Origin: Flagellimonas sp. 389
GTDB lineage: Bacteria; Bacteroidota; Bacteroidia; Flavobacteriales; Flavobacteriaceae
NCBI RefSeq assembly: GCF_018449435.1
Contig: NZ_JAHCMU010000013.1
Location: 1 to 64,000, forward strand
Length of the DNA: 64,000 nucleotides
Direction of reading: 5' to 3'
The position numbers were made by a program, and so were the translations under genes. Below the pieces are notes generated by a model that worked only from the letters and a program-made list of their open reading frames with translations, did not search any database and was not told the DNA's origin. Of this stretch, positions 1 to 9,556 are shown one piece after another (the first letter of the stretch is position 1; each line of letters begins with the position of its first letter).

Positions 1-870
1 ACTATGTCGCCGCTCGCGCTGCAGTTGTCCGATCCGTCCGTTACAACGCTCACGTTGGGCAGCGGTACGTCGCCGATGCACTCCACAACGATGTCCGATG
101 GGTCGCTCGCCGTAGGGTCCGTCGTGTCGTCGACTATGATATTTTGGGTCACGGTGATGCTGTTCCCGGCCTCGTCCGTAACGCTATAGGTCCTTGTAAT
201 CGTTCCCGGGTTGCTCCCCGTAAGTCCGCTGTCGCTCACGAAGGCAACCACTATGTCGCCGCTCGCGCTGCAGTTGTCCGATCCGTCCGTTACAACGCTC
301 ACGTTGGGCAGCGGTACGTCGCCGATACATTCAACGGTGATGTCCGATGGGTCGCTCGCCGTAGGGTCCTGTGTGTCATTAATTGTTATTGTCTGTTCGA
401 CATCGATGCTGTTTCCAGCAGCATCCGTTACACGGTAGGTACGTGTGATCACGTTTCCCACCGTGGAATCGCTTATGAAGGCGACAGTAGGACTTGCAGT
501 ACAGTTATCGGACTCGCCCGTAACAAGATCGGTGTCCGGGGTAGGGACGTCCGCAGCACACTCAACCGTTATCGCAGTTGGATTACTTGCCGTTGGGTCG
601 GTCGTGTCATTAACCGTTATCGTCTGTTCAACATCGATGCTGTTGCCTGAAGTGTCGGTAACACGGTAGGTACGTGTTATGATCTCGGGGTTGCTGTTAC
701 CGTCGCTAACATCGCTTACGAAGGTGACTGTCGGGCTCGAAGTACAGTTGTCCGCCTCATCCATAACCAAATCAGTGTCCGGAGAAGGGACGTCCGCAGC
801 ACACTCAACCACAATCGCAGTTGGATTACTCGCCGTTGGGTCGGTCGTATCAGCTACGGTAATCGTTCTT
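1..870 (-). repeat. Direct repeats encoding HYR-like units
   Basis: At least four coding repeats of about 249, 231 and 243 bp spacing. The two leftmost copies (starting near 2 and 251) are almost identical over about 120 bp and visibly GC-richer than the rest of the gene. The copies further right are more diverged. This fits recent tandem duplication or gene conversion at the 3' side. Confidence 0.8.
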
Positions 871-2849
871 GTAAAAATAGTGCTAGTATTTCCCGCTCCA
901 TCAGTAGCTTGGTATGAAATAACCCTTGTATAATCATTTGGGTTTCCTCCAGAAGTGGTAACATCATTCACAATAGTCACATTTGCTCCACAATTGTCTG
1001 AAGCGACTGGAAAAGGAAAAGGTTGTGTTCCACAGAATAGTTGGATTCCATCAGAAGATGGAGCAAAACCAAAATTCACTCCAGACCACTCTATACTACC
1101 CCCTATACCGCTAAATGGTGCTACAGAATTCGTTCCTTGAAATACATGATTAAAGGTTCCATTACCATTATCCTCTTCGACATAGGTAAACAAAGATTGA
1201 TTACTTAGTTGTGTTTCGTCTATTTGGTAGTTTGCATTGGTTATTCTCGCTTCCCAATAATCTACAGTCGACCCAGTACTATTTTGTACTCCAAAACCCC
1301 AGGAAAACTGGGCTTCATTAAAAAATGTGGTAGATAAATCAGTACAGCTTGGTAATTCAGGAACATCATCGGCACATTGGTAAGAAACATCCAATGAGCC
1401 TACTGGTGTTGTCCATGTTGGCGCTATATTATCTATATCTATAGTAGTAACCGCAGTAACATTAATTACGGGGTCCCCTGTTGTTCCTCCGTATTCCACA
1501 ACATAGCCTTGTGGCCGGTAGGCTCCACCACCGCCTTGATCTCTTAAATCGTTCCAAGAACCAGGTCCTCCTGTACCTCTAACTACAGATGGGTCTGTTA
1601 TGTGTGCATAATCTTCATTTCCTGATTGGTTTGGTTCCCCACCATTCCAATATGCAAAGTTAAATGGTGGTGTTGTGCTACCTGATGCAGTACCACTCCA
1701 AAATGGGGTTCCAGCTTCTGGTCCGGTAACCCAACGCCAATCCCCTTCAGTAGCCGCATCGCTCGCCCCAATCCATCCAACGCCTTGGGCCTGAGACCCA
1801 GAAAAATCCGCTTCTTCTTGTGAGGTCAATGTAGCTAGGTATCCTTGTAGACCATAGTATGTTCGTAATGCAGCAGCATCCCTAGCATCGGTCCATCTTA
1901 TGCCTACGTCTGACACATACTCATAATAATGTCCTGTTGCTGGTAAAAAATTGGTGTCTCCGACGGTTATTGAAAAACTTCTGCTTCCTGAAGGGTTAGT
2001 TCCGCTAGTGGAAAACTGTACTGCGCTTACGGCTGATTCAAAAGCTGTGAGCGTTGCTGGTCCGGTAAGCGTTAATTTGCCTTCAACGGTACTCCATGAT
2101 GCAATAATACTGGGATGGGTACCGGTAAGTGTCAATAAATCTTCCCCATTAATGTATCCCGAAGAAATTTGCACCGAAACTTCGTCTGCAGTGGTATCAT
2201 CCGAATCGGTAATACTAATTGTTTCCACAACAGAAATTGGTGTACCTGGACAAAAATCCTGATCTCCCGTAGCATTAATGACCGGAGGGTCATTACTTGC
2301 TCCAGGTGCTGTTCCCTGTACTAAAATATTGTCAATCTCGTAAAGCTCGTTGCCCCCAGTATTATACATAGTAATCCTAAATTCCAAAGTATTTCCGGGT
2401 AAACCTGAAACACTATATGAAGGCTGTATAGGTTCTGAAGGTGATGTGTCCCCTGAAGTATTTTCAATTTCAACATAGCTTCCTCCATCGATTCGATACT
2501 GAATTCTAAAAACATCCTGTCCTGAATCCAATGTTCCCCCAGAACCTGCATCCAAACTGAATGACACGTTTATAAAACCAGATATATTTATTGTACCTGT
2601 AGTCCAATAAGCAGTAGTATTGTCAGTATTTTGACCTCTTAAAACTTGAGATCCACCAGAAGTCTGAACGTTAACATCCGTATCGTTAGTCGACCATGAG
2701 GCTGTACTAGTTCCGGTACCATTCCCTGTTTGGGTTCCATTGGTATAACTTTCAAAGTCTTCTGACCATATTGTAGTTTGTCCTGAGGCCATCAACCATC
2801 CCAGGAACAAAATGAAAAAAAATACATTTTTCTTATTGAGGTTTTCCAT
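1..2849 (-). CDS. Large secreted surface protein with C-type lectin domain and HYR/Ig-like repeats (3' end outside window)
   Basis: The frame is open from the ATG at 2849 to the window edge, giving about 949 residues without a stop. Residues 1-24 form a signal peptide (MENLNKK, then a hydrophobic run ending near ASGQ). A jelly-roll-like region follows (about 25-190), then a cadherin-like stretch. Residues about 305-453 form a C-type lectin fold, with the WIGASD, NGGEPN and GSWNDL motifs typical of the family. From about residue 670 on, Ig/HYR-like units of 77-83 residues repeat, each with TDPTASxPxxI, ECxxDVPxP, DNC and RTYxVTDxxGN. Role inferred: an exported adhesin or sugar-binding protein, probably T9SS cargo, but the C-terminal sorting domain would lie outside the window. 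It has the same orientation as the SprF operon upstream but is separated from it by 282 bp. Confidence 0.85.
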   Translation of the reverse strand, partial: MENLNKKNVFFFILFLGWLMASGQTTIWSEDFESYTNGTQTGNGTGTSTASWSTNDTDVNVQTSGGSQVLRGQNTDNTTAYWTTGTINISGFINVSFSLDAGSGGTLDSGQDVFRIQYRIDGGSYVEIENTSGDTSPSEPIQPSYSVSGLPGNTLEFRITMYNTGGNELYEIDNILVQGTAPGASNDPPVINATGDQDFCPGTPISVVETISITDSDDTTADEVSVQISSGYINGEDLLTLTGTHPSIIASWSTVEGKLTLTGPATLTAFESAVSAVQFSTSGTNPSGSRSFSITVGDTNFLPATGHYYEYVSDVGIRWTDARDAAALRTYYGLQGYLATLTSQEEADFSGSQAQGVGWIGASDAATEGDWRWVTGPEAGTPFWSGTASGSTTPPFNFAYWNGGEPNQSGNEDYAHITDPSVVRGTGGPGSWNDLRDQGGGGAYRPQGYVVEYGGTTGDPVINVTAVTTIDIDNIAPTWTTPVGSLDVSYQCADDVPELPSCTDLSTTFFNEAQFSWGFGVQNSTGSTVDYWEARITNANYQIDETQLSNQSLFTYVEEDNGNGTFNHVFQGTNSVAPFSGIGGSIEWSGVNFGFAPSSDGIQLFCGTQPFPFPVASDNCGANVTIVNDVTTSGGNPNDYTRVISYQATDGAGNTSTIFTRTITVADTTDPTASNPTAIVVECAADVPSPDTDLVMDEADNCTSSPTVTFVSDVSDGNSNPEIITRTYRVTDTSGNSIDVEQTITVNDTTDPTASNPTAITVECAADVPTPDTDLVTGESDNCTASPTVAFISDSTVGNVITRTYRVTDAAGNSIDVEQTITINDTQDPTASDPSDITVECIGDVPLPNVSVVTDGSDNCSASGDIVVAFVSDSGLTGSNPGTITRTYSVTDEAGNSITVTQNIIVDDTTDPTASDPSDIVVECIGDVPLPNVSVVTDGSDNCSASGDI

Positions 2850-3131
2850 GTATTGGGGCAAATTTGAAAATAGACGTATGTAATCGACGTCTTCTAAAAC
2901 TCAATAAATGTATGTTGGATAGTTTGGGAGAACCAAAAAATGTTGTCTAAGACTGCGTTTGGTCTAGTGAAATTAGAGAATAATGCTGTATGTTTTCGGA
3001 TTTATCCCAAAAAATGTTAAAAAAAAGACATTTTTATCGATAAGAGCTCTAAAACAGAATTCTCCGAAAGGGCAAGAAATATATCAACCCTTACGAGAAA
3101 TTGTGAAATTGATTAAAATTGAACTTGAATC

Positions 3132-5093
3132 CTACTCGAAAATAATAAATTCTGACCTACGATTAAGCTGATGTTTTTCTTTGGAGCAAGGCGTTCCATT
3201 TGCGCACTCATTGACCAACTTTGTCTCACCATACCCTTCTCCTTCCAATCTGTCTGCAGAAATTCCTTTTGAAATCATGTAAGCCACGGTAGATTCCGCT
3301 CTTTTTTGTGACAACCAAAGGTTATAAGCATCATTCCCCCTGCTGTCCGTATGGGAGTTAACCTTTATTTTAAGGCTTGGATATTTTTCCATCGCCACGA
3401 TAACTTTCTGAATCTCTATTTCTGCATCTGGGCGAATTGCATATTTATTTAAATCAAAATAAATAGTACTTAATTGCAATAACTTGGCCAAATCATCTCC
3501 AAAACCACCTGTTACAATATCACGCTCCAAGTAAAAATCAACAATCCTAGGTTTACCATAGGATTTATTCAAAAATTCTTCTGCTGGAACATAACCATCC
3601 CTAGAAGCTCTAACAAAGTTTCCTTTTGCACAATCCAATCCCAAAACATAGTTTCCTTTTGAATCGGTTATGGTCGATGATACTTCATTGTTTTCCTCAT
3701 CTATAATCTTTACCGTAGCTCCGACGAGAATTTCATTAGATATTCGGTCTCTTACCGTACCGGTTACATCTTGCAAACAGTCAAGTACTAACGGTTCATT
3801 TTCTGTAAATTGATAAATATCATCCTCTCCAAGACCTCCTACTCTGTTGGATGAGAAATACCCTTCTTTACTTTGATCATCAATAATAAAGGCGAAATCG
3901 TCATACGGGCCATTTATAGATTTACCTACATTTACTACGGGTTCATCAAAATTTCCAAAGGTAATTTTGGTAGCAAAAACATCCAATCCCCCTAGTCCCT
4001 GGTGTCCATCTGACGAAAAGTATAGTATTCCATCTTTTGAGATGAATGGAAAAGTCTCCCGAGCTCTGGTATTTATATTCTTTCCTAAATTAACTATTGG
4101 GCCATAGGTACCATCACCAATAATCTCAGTCATAAAAATATCCGATTCACCCAATGCCCCTGGCATATCTGAAACAAAATATAATCTTTTTTCATCTGGA
4201 CTCAATACTGGATGAGCTACTGAATATGAATCATTGTTAAACGGAAGTTCCAAAACATTTGTCCATTCGCCATCAATCAACTCGGCACTATAAATTTTTA
4301 AACGGATAACTCCATTCTGGTCTTTGTATTTTTTTCCATCCAAGAAATTATTTCTTGTAAAATACATTGTTGTGCCATCTTTGGAAATTACAGATGTAGA
4401 CTCATGAAGCCTTGTATTTACATCCCCTTCTAACTTCACAACTGTATTGTTGGAAACACTGTCCGCATTCACTTTGTACAAATCCAAGAAATCCTTGGAA
4501 TTCCATGTATGTCTATAGCGAGCTAAGTTTCCAGTATCTCTATCTGATGAAAAAATAAGTCCTTGTTCATAGAAAGATGCTGCAAAGTCAGAGTATTTAC
4601 TATTATATTCAAATGGTTTGACACTGTATCTTCCTGAATTCTTTTCGATTGTAGCGAGATAATCGTCATCAAATACATCTCCATCTTCCGTATCTGATGT
4701 CATTTCTTTGAACTGCTGCATCATTTGTGAAGCATCTTCATATTTACCTACAGTCTTTAAACTTTGGGCATACCTGAAGTAATAATCCGGTTCCGTTTTT
4801 TTGGGATATGTTTCAATCAATTTTTTGTAGACGTTGGAGGCTTCTTCGTACTTCGCATTGAAATAATATGAATTTCCCAATCGCTTTAACAAATCAATTG
4901 AAACAAAACCTTTATCAAGTACTTTTTTATAAATGTCTATGGCCGGACTGAACGAATATTCGTTATACCGCTCATCTGCACGAGCTTTAATTCTTGCCTG
5001 CTGTTTATCGGGAGTCTGTTCCTCTTGGGCAAATAATGTATTTGCCGTATATCCTGAAAAAACAATAAGTAATAGAAGTATTCTTTTTAGCAT
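3132..5093 (-). CDS. OmpA-family outer-membrane protein with TPR, PD40 and carboxypeptidase-regulatory-like domains
   Basis: 653 residues. A signal peptide (about 1-22) is followed by TPR-like helices (about 30-140), then PD40/WD40-like propeller motifs (FSSDRDTG, LSPDEKRLYFVSDMPG, FISKDGILYFSSDGHQG, GYFSSNRVGG). A CarboxypepD_reg-like beta domain (about 440-520) and a C-terminal OmpA peptidoglycan-binding domain (about 540-653, motifs YFDLNKYAI and HTDSRG) complete it. The stop of the upstream SprF-like gene lies 12 bp away, so the two are co-transcribed. Proteins of this architecture accompany SprF/PorP partners and T9SS surface proteins in flavobacteria (compare SprC/SprD-type neighbours of SprB). 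It probably anchors the surface complex to peptidoglycan; that role is inferred from family and context. Confidence 0.9.
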   Translation of the reverse strand: MLKRILLLLIVFSGYTANTLFAQEEQTPDKQQARIKARADERYNEYSFSPAIDIYKKVLDKGFVSIDLLKRLGNSYYFNAKYEEASNVYKKLIETYPKKTEPDYYFRYAQSLKTVGKYEDASQMMQQFKEMTSDTEDGDVFDDDYLATIEKNSGRYSVKPFEYNSKYSDFAASFYEQGLIFSSDRDTGNLARYRHTWNSKDFLDLYKVNADSVSNNTVVKLEGDVNTRLHESTSVISKDGTTMYFTRNNFLDGKKYKDQNGVIRLKIYSAELIDGEWTNVLELPFNNDSYSVAHPVLSPDEKRLYFVSDMPGALGESDIFMTEIIGDGTYGPIVNLGKNINTRARETFPFISKDGILYFSSDGHQGLGGLDVFATKITFGNFDEPVVNVGKSINGPYDDFAFIIDDQSKEGYFSSNRVGGLGEDDIYQFTENEPLVLDCLQDVTGTVRDRISNEILVGATVKIIDEENNEVSSTITDSKGNYVLGLDCAKGNFVRASRDGYVPAEEFLNKSYGKPRIVDFYLERDIVTGGFGDDLAKLLQLSTIYFDLNKYAIRPDAEIEIQKVIVAMEKYPSLKIKVNSHTDSRGNDAYNLWLSQKRAESTVAYMISKGISADRLEGEGYGETKLVNECANGTPCSKEKHQLNRRSEFIIFE

Positions 5094-5105
5094 ATTATAC
5101 TTGAA

Positions 5106-6056
5106 TTAAAAGAATCTAGGCGATACAGTTTTTTGAAATGCCTTTAATAACTCCAGTCTCAAAAAAATCTCAAAAGAACCATCATTAAATTGAGTTCCTC
5201 CAAGCTCGGTAGTTTCACGGTCATAGGCCAATCCTATCATTACTTGGTCAGTGACCTGAAAACCGGCCAACGCACTTATAGCCGCATCAAATCTATACGC
5301 TGCTCCGAAGCTAAATTTCTCAGCATAAAGAAAATTTGCCGAAAGGTCTACTTGTAATGGTGCTCCTCCAACTGCTTTTGTCAATAGTGCAGGTTTAAAT
5401 TTTAAATCAGAGTTCAAGTCAAAAACGTAACCTGTTATAAAATAAAAGTTGATTCGCTCCGTTGCAAGAAAGCTAACCGACTCTGGATCACTTTCCGCAT
5501 TATCAAAATATTCCGTTTCTAAAACATTAGGTGCAGATACGCCCGCATAGAATTTATCGCTATGATAGTAAATCCCTAATCCGAAATTGGGAGAAAATTG
5601 ATTGTCTATGTTATCTTGATTTACAACTTCTTGATCAAAATTTCGAAGGCCATTAAAGTCAAGATTAAGCATATTTCCTCCTGCTTTTAGTCCAAAGGAC
5701 AATTTTGCATCTAAAGAAACATCTATAGTGTATGAAAGCACAGCATCCAAATAAGTCTCTTGAACTACCCCATCACCAATGTTATCATTGACAATGGAAA
5801 CGCCATACCCCAATCTACTATTACGAATTGGTGAATGCAGGTTGAACGTAAAGGTTTCAGGTGCGCCATCCAAGCCCACCCATTGGGAACGATATAGGCC
5901 TGCAAAACTCAGTTGTCCTCTAGATCCAGCATAAGCAGGATTAACACTTAATGTGTTGAACATATACTGTGTATACTGAGCATCTTGTTGAGCTGTAAGA
6001 CTCTGAAATGCAATTCCAATAAATACAAACGAAATTAAAAAATGCTTTTTAATCAT
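5106..6056 (-). CDS. PorP/SprF family type IX secretion-associated outer-membrane protein
   Basis: 316 residues with a signal peptide (about 1-22, ending LTAQ) and the family-typical mature start QDAQYTQYMFNTLSVNPAYAGSRG. The rest is a predicted outer-membrane beta barrel. SprF-like proteins are needed for export or attachment of T9SS cargo carrying type-B C-terminal domains. The gene directly upstream (14 bp gap) encodes such a cargo, so the pair matches the sprB-sprF logic known from Flavobacterium johnsoniae. It is probably a dedicated paralogue and not the SprF used for SprB itself; many Flavobacteriaceae carry several. Confidence 0.93.
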   Translation of the reverse strand: MIKKHFLISFVFIGIAFQSLTAQQDAQYTQYMFNTLSVNPAYAGSRGQLSFAGLYRSQWVGLDGAPETFTFNLHSPIRNSRLGYGVSIVNDNIGDGVVQETYLDAVLSYTIDVSLDAKLSFGLKAGGNMLNLDFNGLRNFDQEVVNQDNIDNQFSPNFGLGIYYHSDKFYAGVSAPNVLETEYFDNAESDPESVSFLATERINFYFITGYVFDLNSDLKFKPALLTKAVGGAPLQVDLSANFLYAEKFSFGAAYRFDAAISALAGFQVTDQVMIGLAYDRETTELGGTQFNDGSFEIFLRLELLKAFQKTVSPRFF

Positions 6057-6070
6057 CCTTCTTTACTATG

Positions 6071-9000
6071 TTATCTGCTTATATATATATACTCTGAATC
6101 TGTAAAACTTCCCTCATCCGTTTCGTAGTCAAATATATAAAAATATATACCTGCGGGGAGATAATCATTTACACTCAAGGTGGACCTTCCTCTTGAGCGA
6201 CCGTCAAAAACGTTGTTTACATTATCATAATCATTTCCTTCGTAAACTGCTATGCCCCAACGATTAAATATTCTAAGTGTGCTTGATTTAATACTTCTTA
6301 CGCCGCGTATAAACAGGAAATCATTCTTTAGATCACCGTTTGGTGTCAACATTTGGTTTATAACCACTTCTTCATCTCCTGGTGGTTCTGGATCTTCAAT
6401 CGGGTCAAGGTAGTTGGGAGTCCCGTCACCGTCCGTATCGTCGTTCGTAGGGTCGCCATCGCCGTCAACGTCCTCGTCCGGCGTGTCTATGCCGTCACCG
6501 TCATCGTCGAAGTCGCGGTAGTTCACGTCCTCCGTACCGTCCGTGTCGGGAAGGTCGTTCGCAGGGTCGTCGATCTCGTCGTTAACGTCGTAGCCGTCGT
6601 TCACATCGCTCCCCTCGTAACCGTCGTCAAGCCCGTCATTATCGCTGTCTGTCCCTGTGTAGGTCTGATCAGGGATACCATCAAAGTTGAAGTCGTTACC
6701 CTCATTGTTGTCGGGGACCAGATCGTTGTCGCTGTCATCGTCAAGATAATCCGGCTCGTCCTCACCGTCCGTGTTCTCGGGCGTAAGACCGTCGATATAG
6801 GCACTATTCACACCCTGGTTGGCAGCGTACGTAGCTGCATCGTCATCGTTCGGCGGGATATAACCGTTGGTCGGCTGTGCCTCCACATTGTCCGGGATGC
6901 CGTCATCGTCGCTGTCGATGTCCAAGTGGTCGGGACGGCCATCACCGTCACTGTCCAATGGGTTCGTCAAGGGGTCGTTGTCGTTATCCAGGTTAGGGTC
7001 CTCAACACTGTCGAGTATCCCGTCGTTGTCGTCGTCAAGATCAACCACATCGGGAATACCATCACCATCGGTATCCGTTCCATCGCCGTTCGGGTCAAGA
7101 TAATCCGGCGTTCCGTCTCCATCGGTATCGTCGTTCGTAGGGTCGCCATCGCCGTCAACATCCTCGTCCGGCGTATCGATACCATCGCCGTCATCGTCAA
7201 AGTCCCGGTAGTTCACGTCCTCCGTACCATCCGTGTCGGGAAGGTCGTTCGCAGGGTCGTCGATCTCGTCGTTCACATCGTAGCTATCATTCACATCGCT
7301 GCCCTCGTACCCATCGTCAAGGCCGTCGTTATCCGTGTCAATTCCCGTATAGGTCTGGTCAGGGATTCCGTCGAAGTTGAAGTCGTTCCCCTCATTGTTG
7401 TCCATCACCAAATCATTATCGCTATCGTCGTCTAGGTAGTCCGGCTCATCATCACCGTCCGTGTTCTCGGGCGTAAGACCGCCGATGTAGGCACTATTCA
7501 CACCCTGGTTGGCAGCGTACGTAGCTGCATCGTCATCGTTCGGCGGGATATAACCGTTGGTCGGCTGTGCCTCCACATTGTCCGGGATGCCGTCATCGTC
7601 GCTGTCGATGTCCAAGTGGTCGGGACGGCCATCACCGTCACTGTCCAATGGGTTCGTCAAGGGGTCGTTGTCGTTATCCAGGTTAGGGTCCTCAACACTG
7701 TCGAGTATCCCGTCGTTGTCGTCGTCAAGATCAACCACATCGGGAACACCATCACCATCGGTATCCGTTCCATCGCCGTTCGGGTCAAGATAATCCGGCG
7801 TTCCGTCTCCATCGGTATCGTCGTTCGTAGGGTCGCCATCGCCGTCAACGTCCTCGTCCGGCGTATCGATACCATCGCCGTCATCGTCAAAGTCCCGGTA
7901 GTTCACGTCCTCCGTACCATCCGTGTCGGGAAGGTCGTTCGCAGGGTCGTCGATCTCGTCGTTAACGTCGTAGCCGTCGTTCACATTGCTCCCCTCGTAA
8001 CCGTCGTCAAGCCCGTCATTATCGCTGTCTGTCCCTGTGTAGGTCTGATCAGGGATACCATCAAAGTTGAAGTCGTTACCCTCATTGTTGTCGGGGACCA
8101 GATCGTTGTCGCTGTCATCGTCCAGATAGTCCGGCTTGTCCTCACCGTCCGTATTCTCGGGATTTATTCCTTCATCACCGCTTCCTTCATAAGCGTTATC
8201 CAAACCATCTTTATCATCGTCTTTTCCGCTTGGAGGAATGTAACCAGCAGTAGACTGTCCTTCAACATTATCTGGAATACCATCATCATCGCTATCGATA
8301 TCCCTGAAATTTGGTAAAGGGTCATTATCACTATTGATTGGAGTTATTCCTTCTCCACCACCTGGATGGGATTCGTAATGATCATCTAAACCGTTTTTAT
8401 CCTTGTCCATTCCACAAGGTGCTTGAAAATGGTCAGGGTCTTGTGCTTCCACATTATCAATTATTCCATCATTATCAGAGTCTATATCACGGAAGTCCGG
8501 ATAATGGTCACCATCAGTATCTATGGGAATTATCCCTTCTCCACCACCAGGGCAGCTCTCATAATGATCATCTAAACCATTTTTATCCTTATCCACTCCG
8601 CAAGGTGCTAGATAATCTGTGGTAGTTTGAGCTTCTACATTATCCAGAATTCCGTCATTATCAGAATCTATATCCAAATAATCTGGAACATGGTCATAAT
8701 CAGTATCAATTGGAACCAATCCTCCACAACTGCCAGGGGTTTCTTCATAAGCATCATCCAGTCCATTACCATCCATGTCTTTTCCTGACTTGGCAATGTA
8801 ACCATAAGTCGTTTGTGCTTCTACATTATCTAAAATTCCATCATTATCGGAGTCAATGTCCAAATAATCTGGAACCCCGTCCCCATCCGTGTCCGTTGGG
8901 TTGGTCCAATAACAATTATCCCCATCTTCATTTTTATCTTCTACAGTGTTGATAATTCCATCACCATCGATATCGATGTCCTTGTCATCTGGAACACCAT

Positions 9001-9154
9001 CGCCATCTGTATCTTTCTTTTTAGATTCTTCGACATTAACATTGTCTGGAATCCCAGTAAACGAAGTGATTGTTATGTAAAGTGTAAGTCCAGTAACTAA
9101 AAAAAGACTGTATAAAACCTTTTTCTTAAGATTTAAGAAAGTAATTTTTTCCAT
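6071..9154 (-). CDS. Secreted thrombospondin type-3 repeat (Ca-binding) protein with gliding-motility type-B C-terminal domain
   Basis: 1027 residues. An N-terminal hydrophobic signal segment (about 12-32) is followed by about 880 residues of acidic Asp/Gly repeats of the [12 protein letters not shown] type. These are thrombospondin type-3 motifs, which bind Ca2+ in known proteins. The last 95 residues form a type-B T9SS sorting domain ([39 protein letters not shown]), as in TIGR04131-type gliding-motility-associated proteins. It is first in an operon with the SprF-like and OmpA genes. It is likely exported by T9SS and displayed as a long stalk or adhesin. The central part contains about 2.5 nearly identical 230-residue blocks. 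A 360-codon open frame on the opposite strand (6353-7435) is a by-product of this biased composition. Confidence 0.92.
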   Translation of the reverse strand: MEKITFLNLKKKVLYSLFLVTGLTLYITITSFTGIPDNVNVEESKKKDTDGDGVPDDKDIDIDGDGIINTVEDKNEDGDNCYWTNPTDTDGDGVPDYLDIDSDNDGILDNVEAQTTYGYIAKSGKDMDGNGLDDAYEETPGSCGGLVPIDTDYDHVPDYLDIDSDNDGILDNVEAQTTTDYLAPCGVDKDKNGLDDHYESCPGGGEGIIPIDTDGDHYPDFRDIDSDNDGIIDNVEAQDPDHFQAPCGMDKDKNGLDDHYESHPGGGEGITPINSDNDPLPNFRDIDSDDDGIPDNVEGQSTAGYIPPSGKDDDKDGLDNAYEGSGDEGINPENTDGEDKPDYLDDDSDNDLVPDNNEGNDFNFDGIPDQTYTGTDSDNDGLDDGYEGSNVNDGYDVNDEIDDPANDLPDTDGTEDVNYRDFDDDGDGIDTPDEDVDGDGDPTNDDTDGDGTPDYLDPNGDGTDTDGDGVPDVVDLDDDNDGILDSVEDPNLDNDNDPLTNPLDSDGDGRPDHLDIDSDDDGIPDNVEAQPTNGYIPPNDDDAATYAANQGVNSAYIGGLTPENTDGDDEPDYLDDDSDNDLVMDNNEGNDFNFDGIPDQTYTGIDTDNDGLDDGYEGSDVNDSYDVNDEIDDPANDLPDTDGTEDVNYRDFDDDGDGIDTPDEDVDGDGDPTNDDTDGDGTPDYLDPNGDGTDTDGDGIPDVVDLDDDNDGILDSVEDPNLDNDNDPLTNPLDSDGDGRPDHLDIDSDDDGIPDNVEAQPTNGYIPPNDDDAATYAANQGVNSAYIDGLTPENTDGEDEPDYLDDDSDNDLVPDNNEGNDFNFDGIPDQTYTGTDSDNDGLDDGYEGSDVNDGYDVNDEIDDPANDLPDTDGTEDVNYRDFDDDGDGIDTPDEDVDGDGDPTNDDTDGDGTPNYLDPIEDPEPPGDEEVVINQMLTPNGDLKNDFLFIRGVRSIKSSTLRIFNRWGIAVYEGNDYDNVNNVFDGRSRGRSTLSVNDYLPAGIYFYIFDYETDEGSFTDSEYIYISR
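6410..8155 (-). repeat. Long tandem coding repeat, 690-bp period, about 2.5 copies
   Basis: The segments 6867-7103 and 7557-7793 are the same 237 bp with a single base difference. Other blocks also recur at exactly 690 bp (230 codons), and a partial third copy runs to about 8155. The repeated part is clearly GC-richer than the flanking gene sequence at 8160-9150. Recent duplication or concerted evolution is likely, and assemblies from short reads could collapse it. Confidence 0.92.
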
Positions 9155-9419
9155 AAATGAAAGTTTTGGTCAACTATTCACCATGGCCTGTAGTTCTCGT
9201 AAATGTATAAGAAAATGGGGCTTTTCTTACTTGTTCTATTGTGTTCGTGTTTTAAAAAACCTGCGAACGTCATTTGGTGGCATAATTAAAACAATTTCAA
9301 AGATTGAGCTATTTTAATCGACAAAAGGTTCATTCTTGGTTATTATTTACCACTTATAATGATACGTTCCTAATCCAAAAAAAGATTATTCAACAACAAA
9401 ATTTAATTTTTAAACGGAA

Positions 9420-9527
9420 ATGAAAATTACAACGCTTTTTCAATTTCACTACTTCTTTTTTACTCTTTTTATCTTACTGATATTAACAACTCCTTATGAT
9501 GATGTAAATCCATTTATAAAGAGATAA
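9420..9527 (+). CDS. Possible 35-residue single-pass membrane peptide
   Basis: ATG at 9420, stop TAA at 9525-9527. The peptide starts MKITTLFQFHYFFFTLF, contains one hydrophobic stretch (about residues 10-24) and ends in a polar tail (DDVNPFIKR). It lies 29 bp upstream of prfC on the same strand. The helix-plus-charged-tail pattern looks protein-like, but the ORF is short and chance cannot be excluded in AT-rich DNA. Confidence 0.3.
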   Translation: MKITTLFQFHYFFFTLFILLILTTPYDDVNPFIKR

Positions 9528-9533
9528 TTACAC

Positions 9534-9541
9534 TATTTTTG
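9534..9541 (+). promoter_or_regulatory. Candidate -7 promoter element for prfC
   Basis: TATTTTTG fits the Bacteroidota -7 consensus TAnnTTTG. It ends 15 bp before the prfC ATG, implying a 5' leader of only about 10 nt. No TTG is seen at the expected -33 distance, so the match rests on the -7 box only. Confidence 0.4.
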
Positions 9542-9556
9542 CCCAAATTTTTGTAG

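Larger units (their letters stand above)
9155..9556. other. 402-bp divergent gap between the T9SS-cargo operon and prfC
   Basis: This gap must hold the promoters of both directions. For the cargo operon (minus) the nearest match to TAnnTTTG is TACATTTA at 9207-9200, with one mismatch and no clear TTG partner, so it is only a weak candidate. On the plus strand it holds a 35-codon ORF (9420-9527) and a -7 element next to prfC. I see no RNA gene or strong hairpin. Confidence 0.5.

Noticed and set aside
144..650. 168-codon plus-strand ORF and neighbours at the left edge
   Set aside because: They lie opposite the HYR repeats, whose minus-strand frame is open for the whole 2849 bp and has a signal peptide and lectin domain.
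2983..3171. 62-codon plus-strand ORF in the gap after the OmpA gene
   Set aside because: It overlaps the 3' end of the OmpA gene on the other strand and has lysine-rich low-complexity content typical of AT-rich spacer.
6353..7435. 360-codon ORF on the plus strand opposite the type-3 repeat protein, and similar shorter ones (7616-8317, 8338-8625)
   Set aside because: They are antisense to the Asp/Gly-rich repeats. The Val/Ile/Arg-rich translation is simply the complement of GAT/GAC/GGT codons and has no start context or domain.
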